Assembly: GCF_004402375.1 (NCBI RefSeq)
Contig: NZ_SOGJ01000023.1
Location: forward strand, 1 to 64,000
Reading direction: 5' to 3'
DNA from: Cryobacterium breve
GTDB lineage: Bacteria; Actinomycetota; Actinomycetes; Actinomycetales; Microbacteriaceae
Length of the DNA stretch: 64,000 nt
A program made the translations under genes and the position numbers. This document shows positions 28,373-37,180 of this stretch, in pieces (within the stretch, counting starts at the first letter, position 1; each line of letters starts with the position of its first letter). A model generated the notes under the pieces. The model searched no databases. It was not told where the DNA came from and saw nothing but the letters and a program-made list of their open reading frames with translations.

Positions 28373-30553
28373 TCAGTCGCCTACTGTCGTGGCGGTCGTG
28401 TGTGCAACGGGCTCGGAGGCCGCGCCGACTCCGCGGATCGGCGGCGTGTGGAACGTGCCCTGGAAGACGCGTTCGCTTGCGCCGACGCGGTCCAGGTAGG
28501 GCGTGATCCCGCCCATCTGGAACGGCCAGTTGGCACCGAGAATCATGCACAAGTCGATGTCCTCGGCGGCGTGCACGACGCCGTCGTCCAGCATCCGCTT
28601 GATTTCATCGGCCAGGCCGTCTTCAACGCGGCGCAGGATCTGCTCGGCCGTCATCGGTTCCTGCCCGCCGGCGACGATCTTCACGGCGCCCTTGTCGAAG
28701 CCCTTGATCTTGCCCTTCGAATCGCGCTCGAGGATCGTGCCGTGCTCTGCCAGGCGGTGCAGATTCGGGCTGTCGAAGAACCGGTCCGGGAACGCCGCGT
28801 GGTGGGTGTCCAGCACGTGTGCACCGACCTTGAGGCCGACGAGTTCGAGAAGTTCGAACGGGGTCATCGGCATGCCGAACGGCGCGAGAGAACCGTCCAC
28901 CACCGCGAACGGCGTGCCGGTGTCGACCGCGTGCATGGCCTCGCCCAGCAGCTTGGCGAGGAGCCGGTTGACCACGAACCCGGGGGTGTCTCGGGTGATG
29001 ACGGCGTTCTTCCGCAGCTTAGCGGCCACAACCATGGCCGTGGATAGGGAGGTGTCGTTGGTCTGGGGGGTGTTCACGACTTCGATCAGCGGCATGATGG
29101 CCACCGGATTGAAGAAATGGAAACCGACCAGGCGCTCCGGGTGGGCCAGCTTGGCCCCGATCTGTTCGACCGACAGCGACGAGGTGTTGGTGGCGAGGAT
29201 GGCGTCGGGGGAAATGTGTTTCTCGATCTCGGCGAAGACATCCTGCTTCACGCCCAGCTCTTCGAAGACGGCCTCGATCACCCAATCGGCATCGGCGAAC
29301 TGTGCCTTGTCGGTGGTGCCTGTCACGAGGGCGCGCAGCCGGTTGGCCTCGTCGGGGGAGATGCGCTTCTTGGTCTCCAGAGCGAGGATCTCGCCGTGGA
29401 TGTAGGCGACACCCTTGTCGACGCGGGCCTGGTCGAGGTCGGTGATGACCACAGGCACGCGCAGGCGGCGCACGAAAAGCAGCGCGAACTGGCTGGCCAT
29501 CAGGCCGGCGCCGATGACGCCCACCTTCTTGATCGGCCGGGCGAGGGCCTTGTCCGGTGCTCCGGCTGGGCGTTTGGCTCGCTTCTGAACCAGATTGAAG
29601 GAGTAGATGCTCGCCTGTAGCTGATCGCCGGAGATGAGCTCGGCCAGGCAGTCGTCTTCCCGTTCGAAGCCTTCCTGCCGGGTGCCGCTCTTGGCCGCTT
29701 TGACCAGGTCCAGCGCGATGTACGGCGCCCGGGCGACGGTGCCGATGCGGCCTTCGAGCATCTTGCGGGCGATGCCGACGGCGACGTCCCACTTGACGAG
29801 ACGCTCGACCTTGCCAGGCAGGTTCGGCCTGGCGACCTTGATCTTTCCGGTGATCACGCCGTCTGCCCACGTGATGGACTGCTCGAGGAACATAGCCGAG
29901 TCGAACTGCACATCCGCGATGCCGAGCTCGAGGGCGTCGGCCGCTTTCAGCGTACGGTGCTTCAGCGGGTTCTCGATGATCACCTTGAGTGCGTTCTCGA
30001 TGCCGATCAGGTTGGGGAGCAGGTAGGAGGCACCCCAGCCTGGGATCAGCCCGAGGGAGACCTCGGGCAGCGCGATCGCCGGAACGGACGCGTCGACCGT
30101 GCGGTAGTCGGCGTTGAGGGCGATCTCGAGCCCGCCGCCGAGCGCGAGCCCGTTGATGAACACGAAGGAGGGCACGCCGAGCTCGGCCTGCTTGCCGAGG
30201 GCATAGTGGCCGAGCTGCGCGAGCAACTTACCTGTCTCGAGGGAGGGGATCTGGCTGACCTTGCTCAGGTCGGCACCGGCAGCGAGGATGAACGGCTTGC
30301 CGGTGACGGCGACGCCGTGGATGTCCCCGAGCGCGGCCCGCTCCCGAAGGAGGTCCATCGTCATGCCGAACTCGAGCAGGGTGATGGGCCCAAGCGTATT
30401 AGGGCGGGTGTGGTCCCGCCCGTTGTCCAGCGTGACGAGCGCCAGGGTACGGCCCCCGGACAACGGCACGTCGCGCACGAAAGAGTGTGTAACGACCTCG
30501 TCGGCCGACAGGTCGACCAGCGGAGTGAAATCGAGTGCTGAGTAGTCGGTCAT
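28373..30553 (-). CDS. fadB: 3-hydroxyacyl-CoA dehydrogenase / enoyl-CoA hydratase fusion
   Basis: 726 residues from ATG 30553. N-terminal crotonase domain (about 1-290): GVAVTGKPFILAAGADLSKV, then FINGLALGGGLEIALNADYR and ALPEVSLGLIPGWGASYLLP. Then the NAD-binding dehydrogenase with VGVIGAGLMASQFALLFVRR, NTSSLSVEQIGAKLAHPERL, VGFHFFNPVAIMPLIEVV (catalytic His) and TRDTPGFVVNRLLAKLLGEA, followed by the C-terminal dehydrogenase fold. It performs hydration and oxidation in fatty-acid beta-oxidation. Its start overlaps the thiolase stop by 4 nt, so thiolase and FadB are made from one operon, as in classic fadAB. Confidence 0.93.
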   Translation of the reverse strand: MTDYSALDFTPLVDLSADEVVTHSFVRDVPLSGGRTLALVTLDNGRDHTRPNTLGPITLLEFGMTMDLLRERAALGDIHGVAVTGKPFILAAGADLSKVSQIPSLETGKLLAQLGHYALGKQAELGVPSFVFINGLALGGGLEIALNADYRTVDASVPAIALPEVSLGLIPGWGASYLLPNLIGIENALKVIIENPLKHRTLKAADALELGIADVQFDSAMFLEQSITWADGVITGKIKVARPNLPGKVERLVKWDVAVGIARKMLEGRIGTVARAPYIALDLVKAAKSGTRQEGFEREDDCLAELISGDQLQASIYSFNLVQKRAKRPAGAPDKALARPIKKVGVIGAGLMASQFALLFVRRLRVPVVITDLDQARVDKGVAYIHGEILALETKKRISPDEANRLRALVTGTTDKAQFADADWVIEAVFEELGVKQDVFAEIEKHISPDAILATNTSSLSVEQIGAKLAHPERLVGFHFFNPVAIMPLIEVVNTPQTNDTSLSTAMVVAAKLRKNAVITRDTPGFVVNRLLAKLLGEAMHAVDTGTPFAVVDGSLAPFGMPMTPFELLELVGLKVGAHVLDTHHAAFPDRFFDSPNLHRLAEHGTILERDSKGKIKGFDKGAVKIVAGGQEPMTAEQILRRVEDGLADEIKRMLDDGVVHAAEDIDLCMILGANWPFQMGGITPYLDRVGASERVFQGTFHTPPIRGVGAASEPVAHTTATTVGD

Positions 30554-31755
30554 CGCTTGCTTGCCTTCCGGTTGAAGTGCGGGTTCTCCCAAATTACGGT
30601 GCCACCCTGGCCGAGGCCGATGCACATGGCGGTGAGGCCGTAGCGCACCTCGGGGTGCTCGCTGAACTGACGTGCGAGCTGGTTCATCAGGCGCACGCCG
30701 GAGGAGGCCAGCGGATGTCCGATGGCGATCGCACCGCCGTATTCGTTCACGCGAGGGTCGTCGTCGTCGATGCCGAAGTGATCCAGGAAGGAGATCACCT
30801 GCACCGCGAACGCCTCGTTGAGTTCGAACAGTCCGATATCTGTGATGCTGAGGCCCGCCTTGCGCAGCGCCTTTTCCGTAGAGGGGACAGGTCCGAGACC
30901 CATGACCTCCGGTTCGACGCCGGCGAAGGCGAAGCTGACCATCTTCATCTTGACGGTCAGTCCCAGTTCCTTGGCGGCCCCGCTGCTGGCGAGAAGGCAG
31001 GCGCTGGCACCATCGTTGAGCCCGGAGGCGTTGCCGGCCGTGACCCGCCCGAAGGGGCGGAACGGGGTCTTCAGGGAGGAGAGACCTTCCATCGTGGTCT
31101 CCGGTCGCGGAGCCTCGTCACGGGTCGCGAGACCCCAGCCGGACTCGCTGCGGATCGACACTGAGATGAGGTCGGGTTGGATCTTCTCGGCTGCATAGGC
31201 GGCGGCAACCTTTTCCTGGCTGCGCAGGGCGAACCGGTCGGAGCGCTCCTTGGTATAGGAAGGAAAGCGGTCGTGGATGCGCTCGGCGGTGGCACCCATG
31301 TTGAGGGCGTCCTCACTGACGAGGCGCTCGGAGAGGAATCGCGGGTTCGGGTCGACGCCGGATCCCATCGGGTGGCGGCCCATGTGCTCGACCCCACCCG
31401 CAATGGCCAGGTCGTAAGCGCCGAAGCCGATTCCCGCTCCGAGAGTGGTGACGGCGGTCATCGCGCCGGCGCACATCCGGTCGATGGCGAATCCTGGCAC
31501 CGACTTCGGCAGGCCGGAGAGGAGCGCCGCCGTGCGACCGAGGGTGAGACCCTGGTCACCGGTCTGGGTCGTGGCGGCAATCGCCACCTCATCGATCCGA
31601 TCCCCGGGAACCGAGGGGTTGCGTTCCAGCAGTCCGATCATGGCCTTGACCACCAGATCATCCGCCCGGGTGTTCCAGTACATTCCCTTTTCACCAGCGC
31701 GTCCGAACGGGGTGCGAACCCCGTCTACAAACACGACTTCTGCTCTATCGGCCAC
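30550..31755 (-). CDS. fadA: Acetyl-CoA acyltransferase (beta-oxidation thiolase)
   Basis: 401 residues. Nucleophile C95 lies in DRMCAGAMTAV; the second catalytic pair is in GGAIAIGHPLASSGVRLMNQ (His) and TAMCIGLGQGG (Cys). The N-terminal VVFVDGVRTPFGRAGEKGMY and NEAFAVQVISF complete the thiolase signature. It cleaves 3-ketoacyl-CoA with CoA in the last step of beta-oxidation. GTG start with GGAGG 6 nt upstream and a possible TAGGAT -10 about 35 nt before. Followed by fadB with a 4-nt overlap. Confidence 0.93.
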   Translation of the reverse strand: MADRAEVVFVDGVRTPFGRAGEKGMYWNTRADDLVVKAMIGLLERNPSVPGDRIDEVAIAATTQTGDQGLTLGRTAALLSGLPKSVPGFAIDRMCAGAMTAVTTLGAGIGFGAYDLAIAGGVEHMGRHPMGSGVDPNPRFLSERLVSEDALNMGATAERIHDRFPSYTKERSDRFALRSQEKVAAAYAAEKIQPDLISVSIRSESGWGLATRDEAPRPETTMEGLSSLKTPFRPFGRVTAGNASGLNDGASACLLASSGAAKELGLTVKMKMVSFAFAGVEPEVMGLGPVPSTEKALRKAGLSITDIGLFELNEAFAVQVISFLDHFGIDDDDPRVNEYGGAIAIGHPLASSGVRLMNQLARQFSEHPEVRYGLTAMCIGLGQGGTVIWENPHFNRKASKR

Positions 31756-31831
31756 TTTGCCTCCATCAATCGATCAGGTGTCGGTCGATCCTAAAGGGGC
31801 ACCCGGGGAGGGTCGAATCGTTGGACGGTTC

Positions 31832-33028
31832 CTACGAACTGGTTTGCGGGGAGACCTCGTTCGTTTGCAGGACATCCACAAAGGCATCGGCAATCCGTTG
31901 TGCGGTCGCTTCAATCTGCCAGGTGCGTGCGCCCAGATGGGCGAGCGCCTCTCCAACGGATGCGGGGTCGACGGTCTCCGGCGGCGTCCACGCCACCCGC
32001 CGCACGTAATCGGGCGTAACGAGGTTTTCCAGTGGGATGGCGAGTGCCTCGGAAACCTCCGTCAGCGCGGCGCGAGCGGCCTTATAGCGCAGGTCCGCTT
32101 CCGGATTGCGATCTGACCAGGCGCGCGGGGGAGGGAGCAGGTCGCCGCTGGCGCGCAGCGAGGGCAAATCGCTCGATGCCTGCCCCTTCTGAACAGCGCC
32201 CCACCAGCGGTCGAGCTCGGTGCGGCTCGCTCGCCCGCTGAACTCGCGCAGCTCGGCCAGCGCCTGCCGGGACGCGGGCATGGCCCGTGCGGCCGCGGTC
32301 AGGGACGCATCGGGAACGAGTCGGCCGGGGGAGACATCGAGGTCCTGAGCCAGCCTGTCGCGGGCCAGCCAAAGCTCCCGTGCGACTGCGAGGCCACGCT
32401 GGCTACGGATGGAGTGCACGCCGGAGAGGCGACGCCAGGGTTCGGGGCCGACGGGTTTGGCCTCCCGGGCCAGTACCGCGGCGAATTCCTGGGCGGCGAT
32501 GTCGCTTTTGGAATCGGTGGCGAGCATGTCGGCCATCCGGTCTCGAAGGTCAGGGAGCAGCTCGACGTCGAGTGCGCCGTACACGAGCCAAGCCTCCGGT
32601 AGAGGCCGGGTAGACCAGTTCGCGGCGGAGTGCTCTTTGGCCAAGTGGATGCCCAGGAGCTCCTCCACCACAGTGCCGAGGCCCACCCGGGGGATGCCGA
32701 GCAGACGGGCAGCTAATTCCGTGTCGAAGATGTGCTTGGGATCCAGGCCCACTTCACGTAGGCAGGCCAAGTCCTGGCTGGCGGCGTGAAAGATCCACTC
32801 GACGTCGTGGAGCGCCTCATTGAGTTCGTGGAACTCTCCGATCGCGGGCGGGTCGAAGAGGAAGGTGCCCGCGTCCCGCCGATAGATCTGGATCAGATAG
32901 GCGCGCTGCGAGTAGGTGAAGCCGGATGCCCGTTCCGCATCGATACCGACCGGGCCCGTACCGGCGCTGATGGCGGCCGTTGCTGCCAGGTAGGCGTGCC
33001 GGGTATCGATTACCTGGTGATCAAGCAC
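31832..33028 (-). CDS. rnd: Ribonuclease D (3'-5' exonuclease with HRDC domain)
   Basis: 398 residues from GTG 33028. DEDD exonuclease sites: VGIDAERASGFTYSQRAYLI (D-x-E), EWIFHAASQDLACLREVGLD, IFDTELAARLLG and YGALDVELLPDLRDRM. The HRDC domain is near residues 215-290 (RGLAVARELWLARDRLAQDL). RNase D trims tRNA and other stable RNA 3' ends. The start is chosen because the upstream reading frame duplicates DUF3000 coding sequence; from GTG 33028 the overlap with the DUF3000 stop is 8 nt. The DUF3000-RNase D pair is conserved in actinobacteria. Confidence 0.9.
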   Translation of the reverse strand: MLDHQVIDTRHAYLAATAAISAGTGPVGIDAERASGFTYSQRAYLIQIYRRDAGTFLFDPPAIGEFHELNEALHDVEWIFHAASQDLACLREVGLDPKHIFDTELAARLLGIPRVGLGTVVEELLGIHLAKEHSAANWSTRPLPEAWLVYGALDVELLPDLRDRMADMLATDSKSDIAAQEFAAVLAREAKPVGPEPWRRLSGVHSIRSQRGLAVARELWLARDRLAQDLDVSPGRLVPDASLTAAARAMPASRQALAELREFSGRASRTELDRWWGAVQKGQASSDLPSLRASGDLLPPPRAWSDRNPEADLRYKAARAALTEVSEALAIPLENLVTPDYVRRVAWTPPETVDPASVGEALAHLGARTWQIEATAQRIADAFVDVLQTNEVSPQTSS

Positions 33029-33611
33029 GACCGGTGCGGCGTGTGGACAACATGCTGACTCCTTCGCCAGTGGGTGGAAGGCCTGCGAGCATGCAGAGCA
33101 GCTCGCCCCATCCTTCGACGTGGGCGGCGAGATTATGGTCCAGCGGCGTCCACGAGGCACGCAGTTCTATTTGCGCACCATCGCCCTGCCTGGCAAGTTC
33201 GCCGAAGCCTGACGAGATGATCTTAGTCGCGGTGCCTGAGGCCGCGGTATATCGTGCCCCATGGGAGTCGAGGGCATCGACCAGCCACGACCAGGCGACT
33301 CCGGCGACGAACGGGTCCAGCCCGATGTCGGTTTCGAGCGGAGCCTGCGCGAAACAGACGACGCGAAACGCACCGCCCCACTCTTCGGGTTCGTCCGGAT
33401 CGTGGAGCAGAATGAAACGACCGGTCCCCAAGTCGGAGTTGCCGCCATGACGAGTCGGATTGATATCGGCGGAGAAGGCGACGGCGTTCGGGGCGATGCT
33501 CGCCGGGGCGGAAATCTCGTTCACCACGAGCTCCGCGCGGATGCGTGCACCCTCGATGGATGCGCGGGCGGCGGTGAACTCCGGAGGGGGCTGGTGTTGT
33601 GTTTCGGGCAC
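33021..33611 (-). CDS. DUF3000 family protein
   Basis: 196 residues. Family marks: PPEFTAARASIEGARIRAEL, then ISAPASIAPNAVAFSADIN, GRFILLHDPDEPEEWGGAFR, VCFAQAPLETDIGLDPFVAG and VAWSWLVDAL. GTG start at 33611 is exactly 6 nt after TAGTCT on the same strand, so the mRNA is probably leaderless. Overlaps RNase D by 8 nt. Conserved across actinobacteria next to RNase D; function unknown, though a link to RNA processing is suggested by the pairing. Confidence 0.9.
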   Translation of the reverse strand: MPETQHQPPPEFTAARASIEGARIRAELVVNEISAPASIAPNAVAFSADINPTRHGGNSDLGTGRFILLHDPDEPEEWGGAFRVVCFAQAPLETDIGLDPFVAGVAWSWLVDALDSHGARYTAASGTATKIISSGFGELARQGDGAQIELRASWTPLDHNLAAHVEGWGELLCMLAGLPPTGEGVSMLSTRRTGRA

Positions 33612-33627
33612 GTCTGCAGACTAGAGT
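33612..33627. promoter_or_regulatory. Back-to-back overlapping -10 elements
   Basis: Leftward TAGTCT (minus strand, 33623 to 33618) for DUF3000 and rightward TAGAGT (33622-33627) for the hydrolase share two base pairs. RNA polymerase could occupy only one at a time, so the two divergent transcripts are probably mutually exclusive at the moment of initiation. The hydrolase leader is then about 40 nt; DUF3000 is leaderless. Confidence 0.5.
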
Positions 33628-33674
33628 TTTTTCCGTGCAGTGTCGCTCAGGCACGCCGGACAGGGAAGGTAGTC

Positions 33675-34907
33675 ATGCGCGACGGAATGGGTTCAGGGCG
33701 GCACCCAGGGCGAATTGTGGCTGTGACCGGGATCGCTGTTGCGGGGACGGCGGTGGCGCTCGGAATCGCTGGCGGTGTTCTCGCGACCGTGATGGCCCGC
33801 CGGATCGTGACTCCCGGGGGCCGGCGCACCGACGATGTGCGTGTCAAGGGCGTCGACCTGGTGGCGGGAACGATCACGCTGGCGTGCACGGCGGACTCCG
33901 TTCTGCAGGGTGACTACAGTTTCTGGTTCTCCCAGGACCGGGGGCACGCGCACCTGGGCGAGGTCCTGCGCCTGACGCCGACCCGAGTGACACGGCGCAT
34001 CCTTCGTGTGGATCACGGAGATCTGGCTCTGGCCGAGCGCGGCCGTCTCGGCGGTTACTCTTATCTGGGTCCCTGGGACCTTGGCCTTGCCTTCGAGGAC
34101 GTGCTTGTTCCGACCGACGTCGGTGCAGCGCCGGCCTGGTTGGTACCGGCGGAGGAACCGGACGGGCGCTGGGTGCTTCAGGTGCACGGGCGGGGCGTGC
34201 AGCGGCAGGAGACCCTGCGGGCGACTCCGGTCTTCCGGGACGCGGGTTTCACGTCCCTGCTGGTGTCCTATCGCAACGACGGGGAAGCTCCCATGAGCGG
34301 CGGCGGACGGTACGCCCTCGGAGACGCGGAGTGGCTGGATGTCGACGCTGCCATCGCGTTCGCCGTTGCCCGCGGCGCGACCGAGATTGTGCTGATGGGC
34401 TGGTCGATGGGCGGGGCCATTGTGCTGCAGACGGCGACTCGGTCCATGCTTCGTGACCGGATCGTCGGAATCGTGCTCGACTCGCCCGTGCTCGATTGGG
34501 CGGACGTCGCGAAGTTCCACGGCGGACTGCTCGGCCTGCCCGCGGTCGTCGCCAGGGGCGCTCTGGAAGTGTTGGGCCGGCGGTGGGGCGGGATCTTCAC
34601 CGGCCGGACCGAACCGATCGACTTCGGACGCCTCGACTTCGTCACGCGCGCCGCCGAGCTCGAGCTGCCGGTGCTGTTGATGCACAGCGACGACGACGGC
34701 TTCGTGCCCGCGACCGGCTCACGCGCCCTGGCCGGGCGCCGCCCCGATATTGTGACCTTTCTACCGTTCGCGGTGGCGCGGCACACCAAATTGTGGAACT
34801 ACGATCGCGAAGGCTGGAACCAGGCCATCACGAACTGGCTGGACGAGATCGCTCCCACCGGGCGAACACCGCACCCTGATCGTCCAGTAGCAGCTGCCGC
34901 AGACTGA
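33675..34907 (+). CDS. Membrane-anchored alpha/beta hydrolase
   Basis: 410 residues from ATG 33675, with GGAAGGT before it. One N-terminal helix (RIVAVTGIAVAGTAVALGIA) anchors or exports the protein. The hydrolase fold begins near residue 155: RWVLQVHGRGVQRQETLRAT, then the nucleophile elbow GWSMGG (Ser about 243), the acid in LMHSDDDGFVP and the histidine in VARHTKLWNYDREG. This is the dienelactone/BAAT-type peptidase-like group of actinobacteria. Substrate unknown. The last 80 bp overlap the convergent reductase gene. Confidence 0.85.
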   Translation: MRDGMGSGRHPGRIVAVTGIAVAGTAVALGIAGGVLATVMARRIVTPGGRRTDDVRVKGVDLVAGTITLACTADSVLQGDYSFWFSQDRGHAHLGEVLRLTPTRVTRRILRVDHGDLALAERGRLGGYSYLGPWDLGLAFEDVLVPTDVGAAPAWLVPAEEPDGRWVLQVHGRGVQRQETLRATPVFRDAGFTSLLVSYRNDGEAPMSGGGRYALGDAEWLDVDAAIAFAVARGATEIVLMGWSMGGAIVLQTATRSMLRDRIVGIVLDSPVLDWADVAKFHGGLLGLPAVVARGALEVLGRRWGGIFTGRTEPIDFGRLDFVTRAAELELPVLLMHSDDDGFVPATGSRALAGRRPDIVTFLPFAVARHTKLWNYDREGWNQAITNWLDEIAPTGRTPHPDRPVAAAAD

Positions 34908-35604
34908 ATCCGGTGGCGCCAGGCTGCGCCGATTCGAGGAGGCCACGGGCCCCAAGCACGATCTGGGGGCTGGTGGACAGGCAGAGTTCGTCTACGAGGT
35001 CCGCCGCGAAGAACTGCCCGGCCAGCACCGGGCCGCCCTCGCAGACGATCCGGGTGAGGCTCAGGCGGCTCAGGGCCGCGACGACGGTGGCGGGAGTGAT
35101 CTGGCCATTGTCATCGTCGAGAGCGACGATCACAGCTCCGGACCCGGCCGTGGTGTCCTCCGCCCGGGCGACCGCGGTCCGCGGGCAGAGCACGAGGACG
35201 CGGCTCGTCCGGTCGACCGCTTGGACCGCCGGCGGCTCGAGTCGGTGACCGGAGAGGTCGCCGCTGGCCGTGACGACCGCCAGGGTCGCGCGCGCGGGAA
35301 CGACGTAGCCCTCCGTCCGCACACTGCCGGCGCCGATCAGGACCACGTCGGCGAGTTGCCGGATCACGCCCAGGATGCGACGATCCAGCCTGCTTGACAA
35401 CGAATCGGAGGTATTGTCCGCGCCGGTGACGCTGCCATTCATGCTGGCGATCATATTGACCCGCAGGTATGGTCCCGGCTTCGGGGCGTAACGTCGCAGC
35501 AGCCAGTCCCGACTGGCCTGATCGAGCCCGTCGACGGTCCGGGGCAGGTCGGCCGCGTCGGCCTGTTCCGGCTCAGGCTCCGGGAAGACCCGGGTCAGGG
35601 TCAC
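34828..35604 (-). CDS. RibD C-terminal-domain reductase (pyrimidine reductase family)
   Basis: 258 residues from GTG 35604 (4-nt overlap with sufE). RibD_C/DHFR-like fold: PYLRVNMIASMNGSVTGADN, then RILGVIRQLADVVLIGAGSV followed by RTEGYVVPAR, and VCEGGPVLAGQFFAADLVDE. These match stand-alone RibD-C proteins that reduce a nucleotide or deazaflavin-like substrate with NADPH. The riboflavin deaminase domain is missing and no other rib genes are near, so the true substrate is unclear. Its 3' end overlaps the opposing hydrolase by 80 bp. Confidence 0.85.
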   Translation of the reverse strand: MTLTRVFPEPEPEQADAADLPRTVDGLDQASRDWLLRRYAPKPGPYLRVNMIASMNGSVTGADNTSDSLSSRLDRRILGVIRQLADVVLIGAGSVRTEGYVVPARATLAVVTASGDLSGHRLEPPAVQAVDRTSRVLVLCPRTAVARAEDTTAGSGAVIVALDDDNGQITPATVVAALSRLSLTRIVCEGGPVLAGQFFAADLVDELCLSTSPQIVLGARGLLESAQPGATGFSLRQLLLDDQGAVFARWERSRPASS

Positions 35605-36038
35605 GCAGCGCCCTCGCGCAGGCGACGTTTGGCGCGCGCGAGCATGGCGGTCATGCCACGGATGCGCAGGGGAGACACGGCCTTCGTCAGCCCGATCGTG
35701 TTCGGGTAGTCGTCCGGAACGTTGAGCACCTCCTGGCGGCTGAGGCCGTCCAATCCCTGGGCGAGGATCGAGGCAAAGCCGCGGGTCGTGGGCGATTCTC
35801 GGGGAGCGGTTGCGTGGAGGTGCACGGCCAAGTCGACGTCGACCTCGACGAACATGAAAACGGGGGACTGGCATTCCACGACCCGCTCCAGTAAATCCGG
35901 GTGGTCCGCGTAGCGTGATGGCAGCGCCGGAAGCTCGTCCGCGAATTCGAGCAACAACAGCAGGCGGTCGGGCTCCTCGAGTTCGAGGAACTCATCGCGG
36001 ATCTCGGCTAGTTTCGCGGGCAATTCGGTGGCAGTCAT
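35601..36038 (-). CDS. sufE: SufE family sulfur-acceptor protein
   Basis: 145 residues from ATG 36038; ATG 36056 is an alternative six codons upstream. SufE marks: LAEIRDEFLELEEPDRLLLL, then LPALPSRYADHPDLLERVVE with the acceptor cysteine in ECQSPVFMFVEVD, and TTRGFASILAQGLDGLS. SufE takes sulfane sulfur from a cysteine desulfurase for Fe-S assembly. No suf operon is adjacent; instead it sits right after a thiosulfate sulfurtransferase gene, a pairing common in actinobacteria, which suggests sulfur transfer between the two. Confidence 0.9.
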   Translation of the reverse strand: MTATELPAKLAEIRDEFLELEEPDRLLLLLEFADELPALPSRYADHPDLLERVVECQSPVFMFVEVDVDLAVHLHATAPRESPTTRGFASILAQGLDGLSRQEVLNVPDDYPNTIGLTKAVSPLRIRGMTAMLARAKRRLREGAA

Positions 36039-36098
36039 CACCGACCATTCTGCCATGCGCGGGCCGAGCGAGCCCAGAAACCCAGTGGGCCGGCCGAC

Positions 36099-37001
36099 TC
36101 AGCGGGGCTGGGGCGCCGCACCCGGCTCGGTGCCCAGTGCGATCGGCACGTGAACGGCGTTTCCCCACTCGGTCCAGGATCCGTCGTAGTTGCGCACGCC
36201 CTCGAAACCGAGCAGGTGCGTCAGTACGAACCACGTGTGGCTGGAGCGCTCACCGATCCGGCAGTAGGCGATGACGCTGTCTCCATCGGAAAGACCGGCT
36301 TCGTCCCGGTAGATGGCATCGAGTTCCTGACGGGTGCGGAACGAGGCATCCGGCGCCGCGGCGCGGGCCCATGGCACCGATGCCGCAGACGGGATGTGCC
36401 CGCCGCGCAGGGCACCCTCTTCCGGATACGCGGGCATGTGGGTTCGTTCGCCGGTGTACTCCTCCGTGGAGCGCACGTCGATCAACGGGTTTCCGAAATG
36501 GGCCAGGACATCCTCCCGGAAGGCGCGGATGGGGGCGTCGTTGCGTTCGACGATCGGGTATTCCGTCGGAGTGATGACGGGCTTGTCCCGGGTGAGCTCG
36601 CGTTCTTCGGCCACCCACTTGTCACGGCCGCCGTCAAGCAGGCGCACGTCCGCGTGGCCGAACAACGTGAACACCCAGAGGGCGTAGGCCGCCCACCAGT
36701 TGTTCTTGTCGCCGTAGATGACAACGGTGGTGTCGCGGGAGATGCCCTTGGCTCCGAGCATGTCGGCAAAAGCGGCGCTGCCGACGAAGTCGCGTTCGAC
36801 TGGGTCGTTGAGGTCGGTGTGCCAGTCGATCTTGACGGCTTCGGGGATGTGACCGGTTTCGTAGAGCAGCACGTCCTCGTCCGATTCCACCACCGTGAGG
36901 CCGGGGGTACCGAGGTGCTGCTGAAGCCATTCGGTAGTGACCAACCGTTCGGGATGGGCGTAGGCGGTGAACTTCGCTGCCGGATCGAGATCAACGGGCA
37001 T
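36099..37001 (-). CDS. sseA: Thiosulfate sulfurtransferase (tandem rhodanese)
   Basis: 300 residues from ATG 37001, with AGGAGG 8 nt upstream. Two rhodanese domains: N-terminal ([20 protein letters not shown], then [18 protein letters not shown]) lacks an active cysteine; C-terminal domain ([20 protein letters not shown], then [18 protein letters not shown]) has the catalytic loop [12 protein letters not shown] with C247. Transfers sulfur from thiosulfate or persulfide donors. Followed 60 nt later by sufE. A 179-bp gap separates it from divergent zapE. Confidence 0.92.
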   Translation of the reverse strand: MPVDLDPAAKFTAYAHPERLVTTEWLQQHLGTPGLTVVESDEDVLLYETGHIPEAVKIDWHTDLNDPVERDFVGSAAFADMLGAKGISRDTTVVIYGDKNNWWAAYALWVFTLFGHADVRLLDGGRDKWVAEERELTRDKPVITPTEYPIVERNDAPIRAFREDVLAHFGNPLIDVRSTEEYTGERTHMPAYPEEGALRGGHIPSAASVPWARAAAPDASFRTRQELDAIYRDEAGLSDGDSVIAYCRIGERSSHTWFVLTHLLGFEGVRNYDGSWTEWGNAVHVPIALGTEPGAAPQPR

Positions 37002-37180
37002 AGGGGAATCCTCCTGGGAGCGTGCAATGGACACCGGATCAAATGTACGCGGTTTAGGCTGTTTACCGGCCCGCTTTTCGAATCTACGCGGTCTTGGTCC
37101 TGATCGCATCCGCGGTCGTTATTCAGCGATGATGCGCCGCGGGTGGCCAGCGTCCGACACAGAAAACCGGGTATTTCAGC

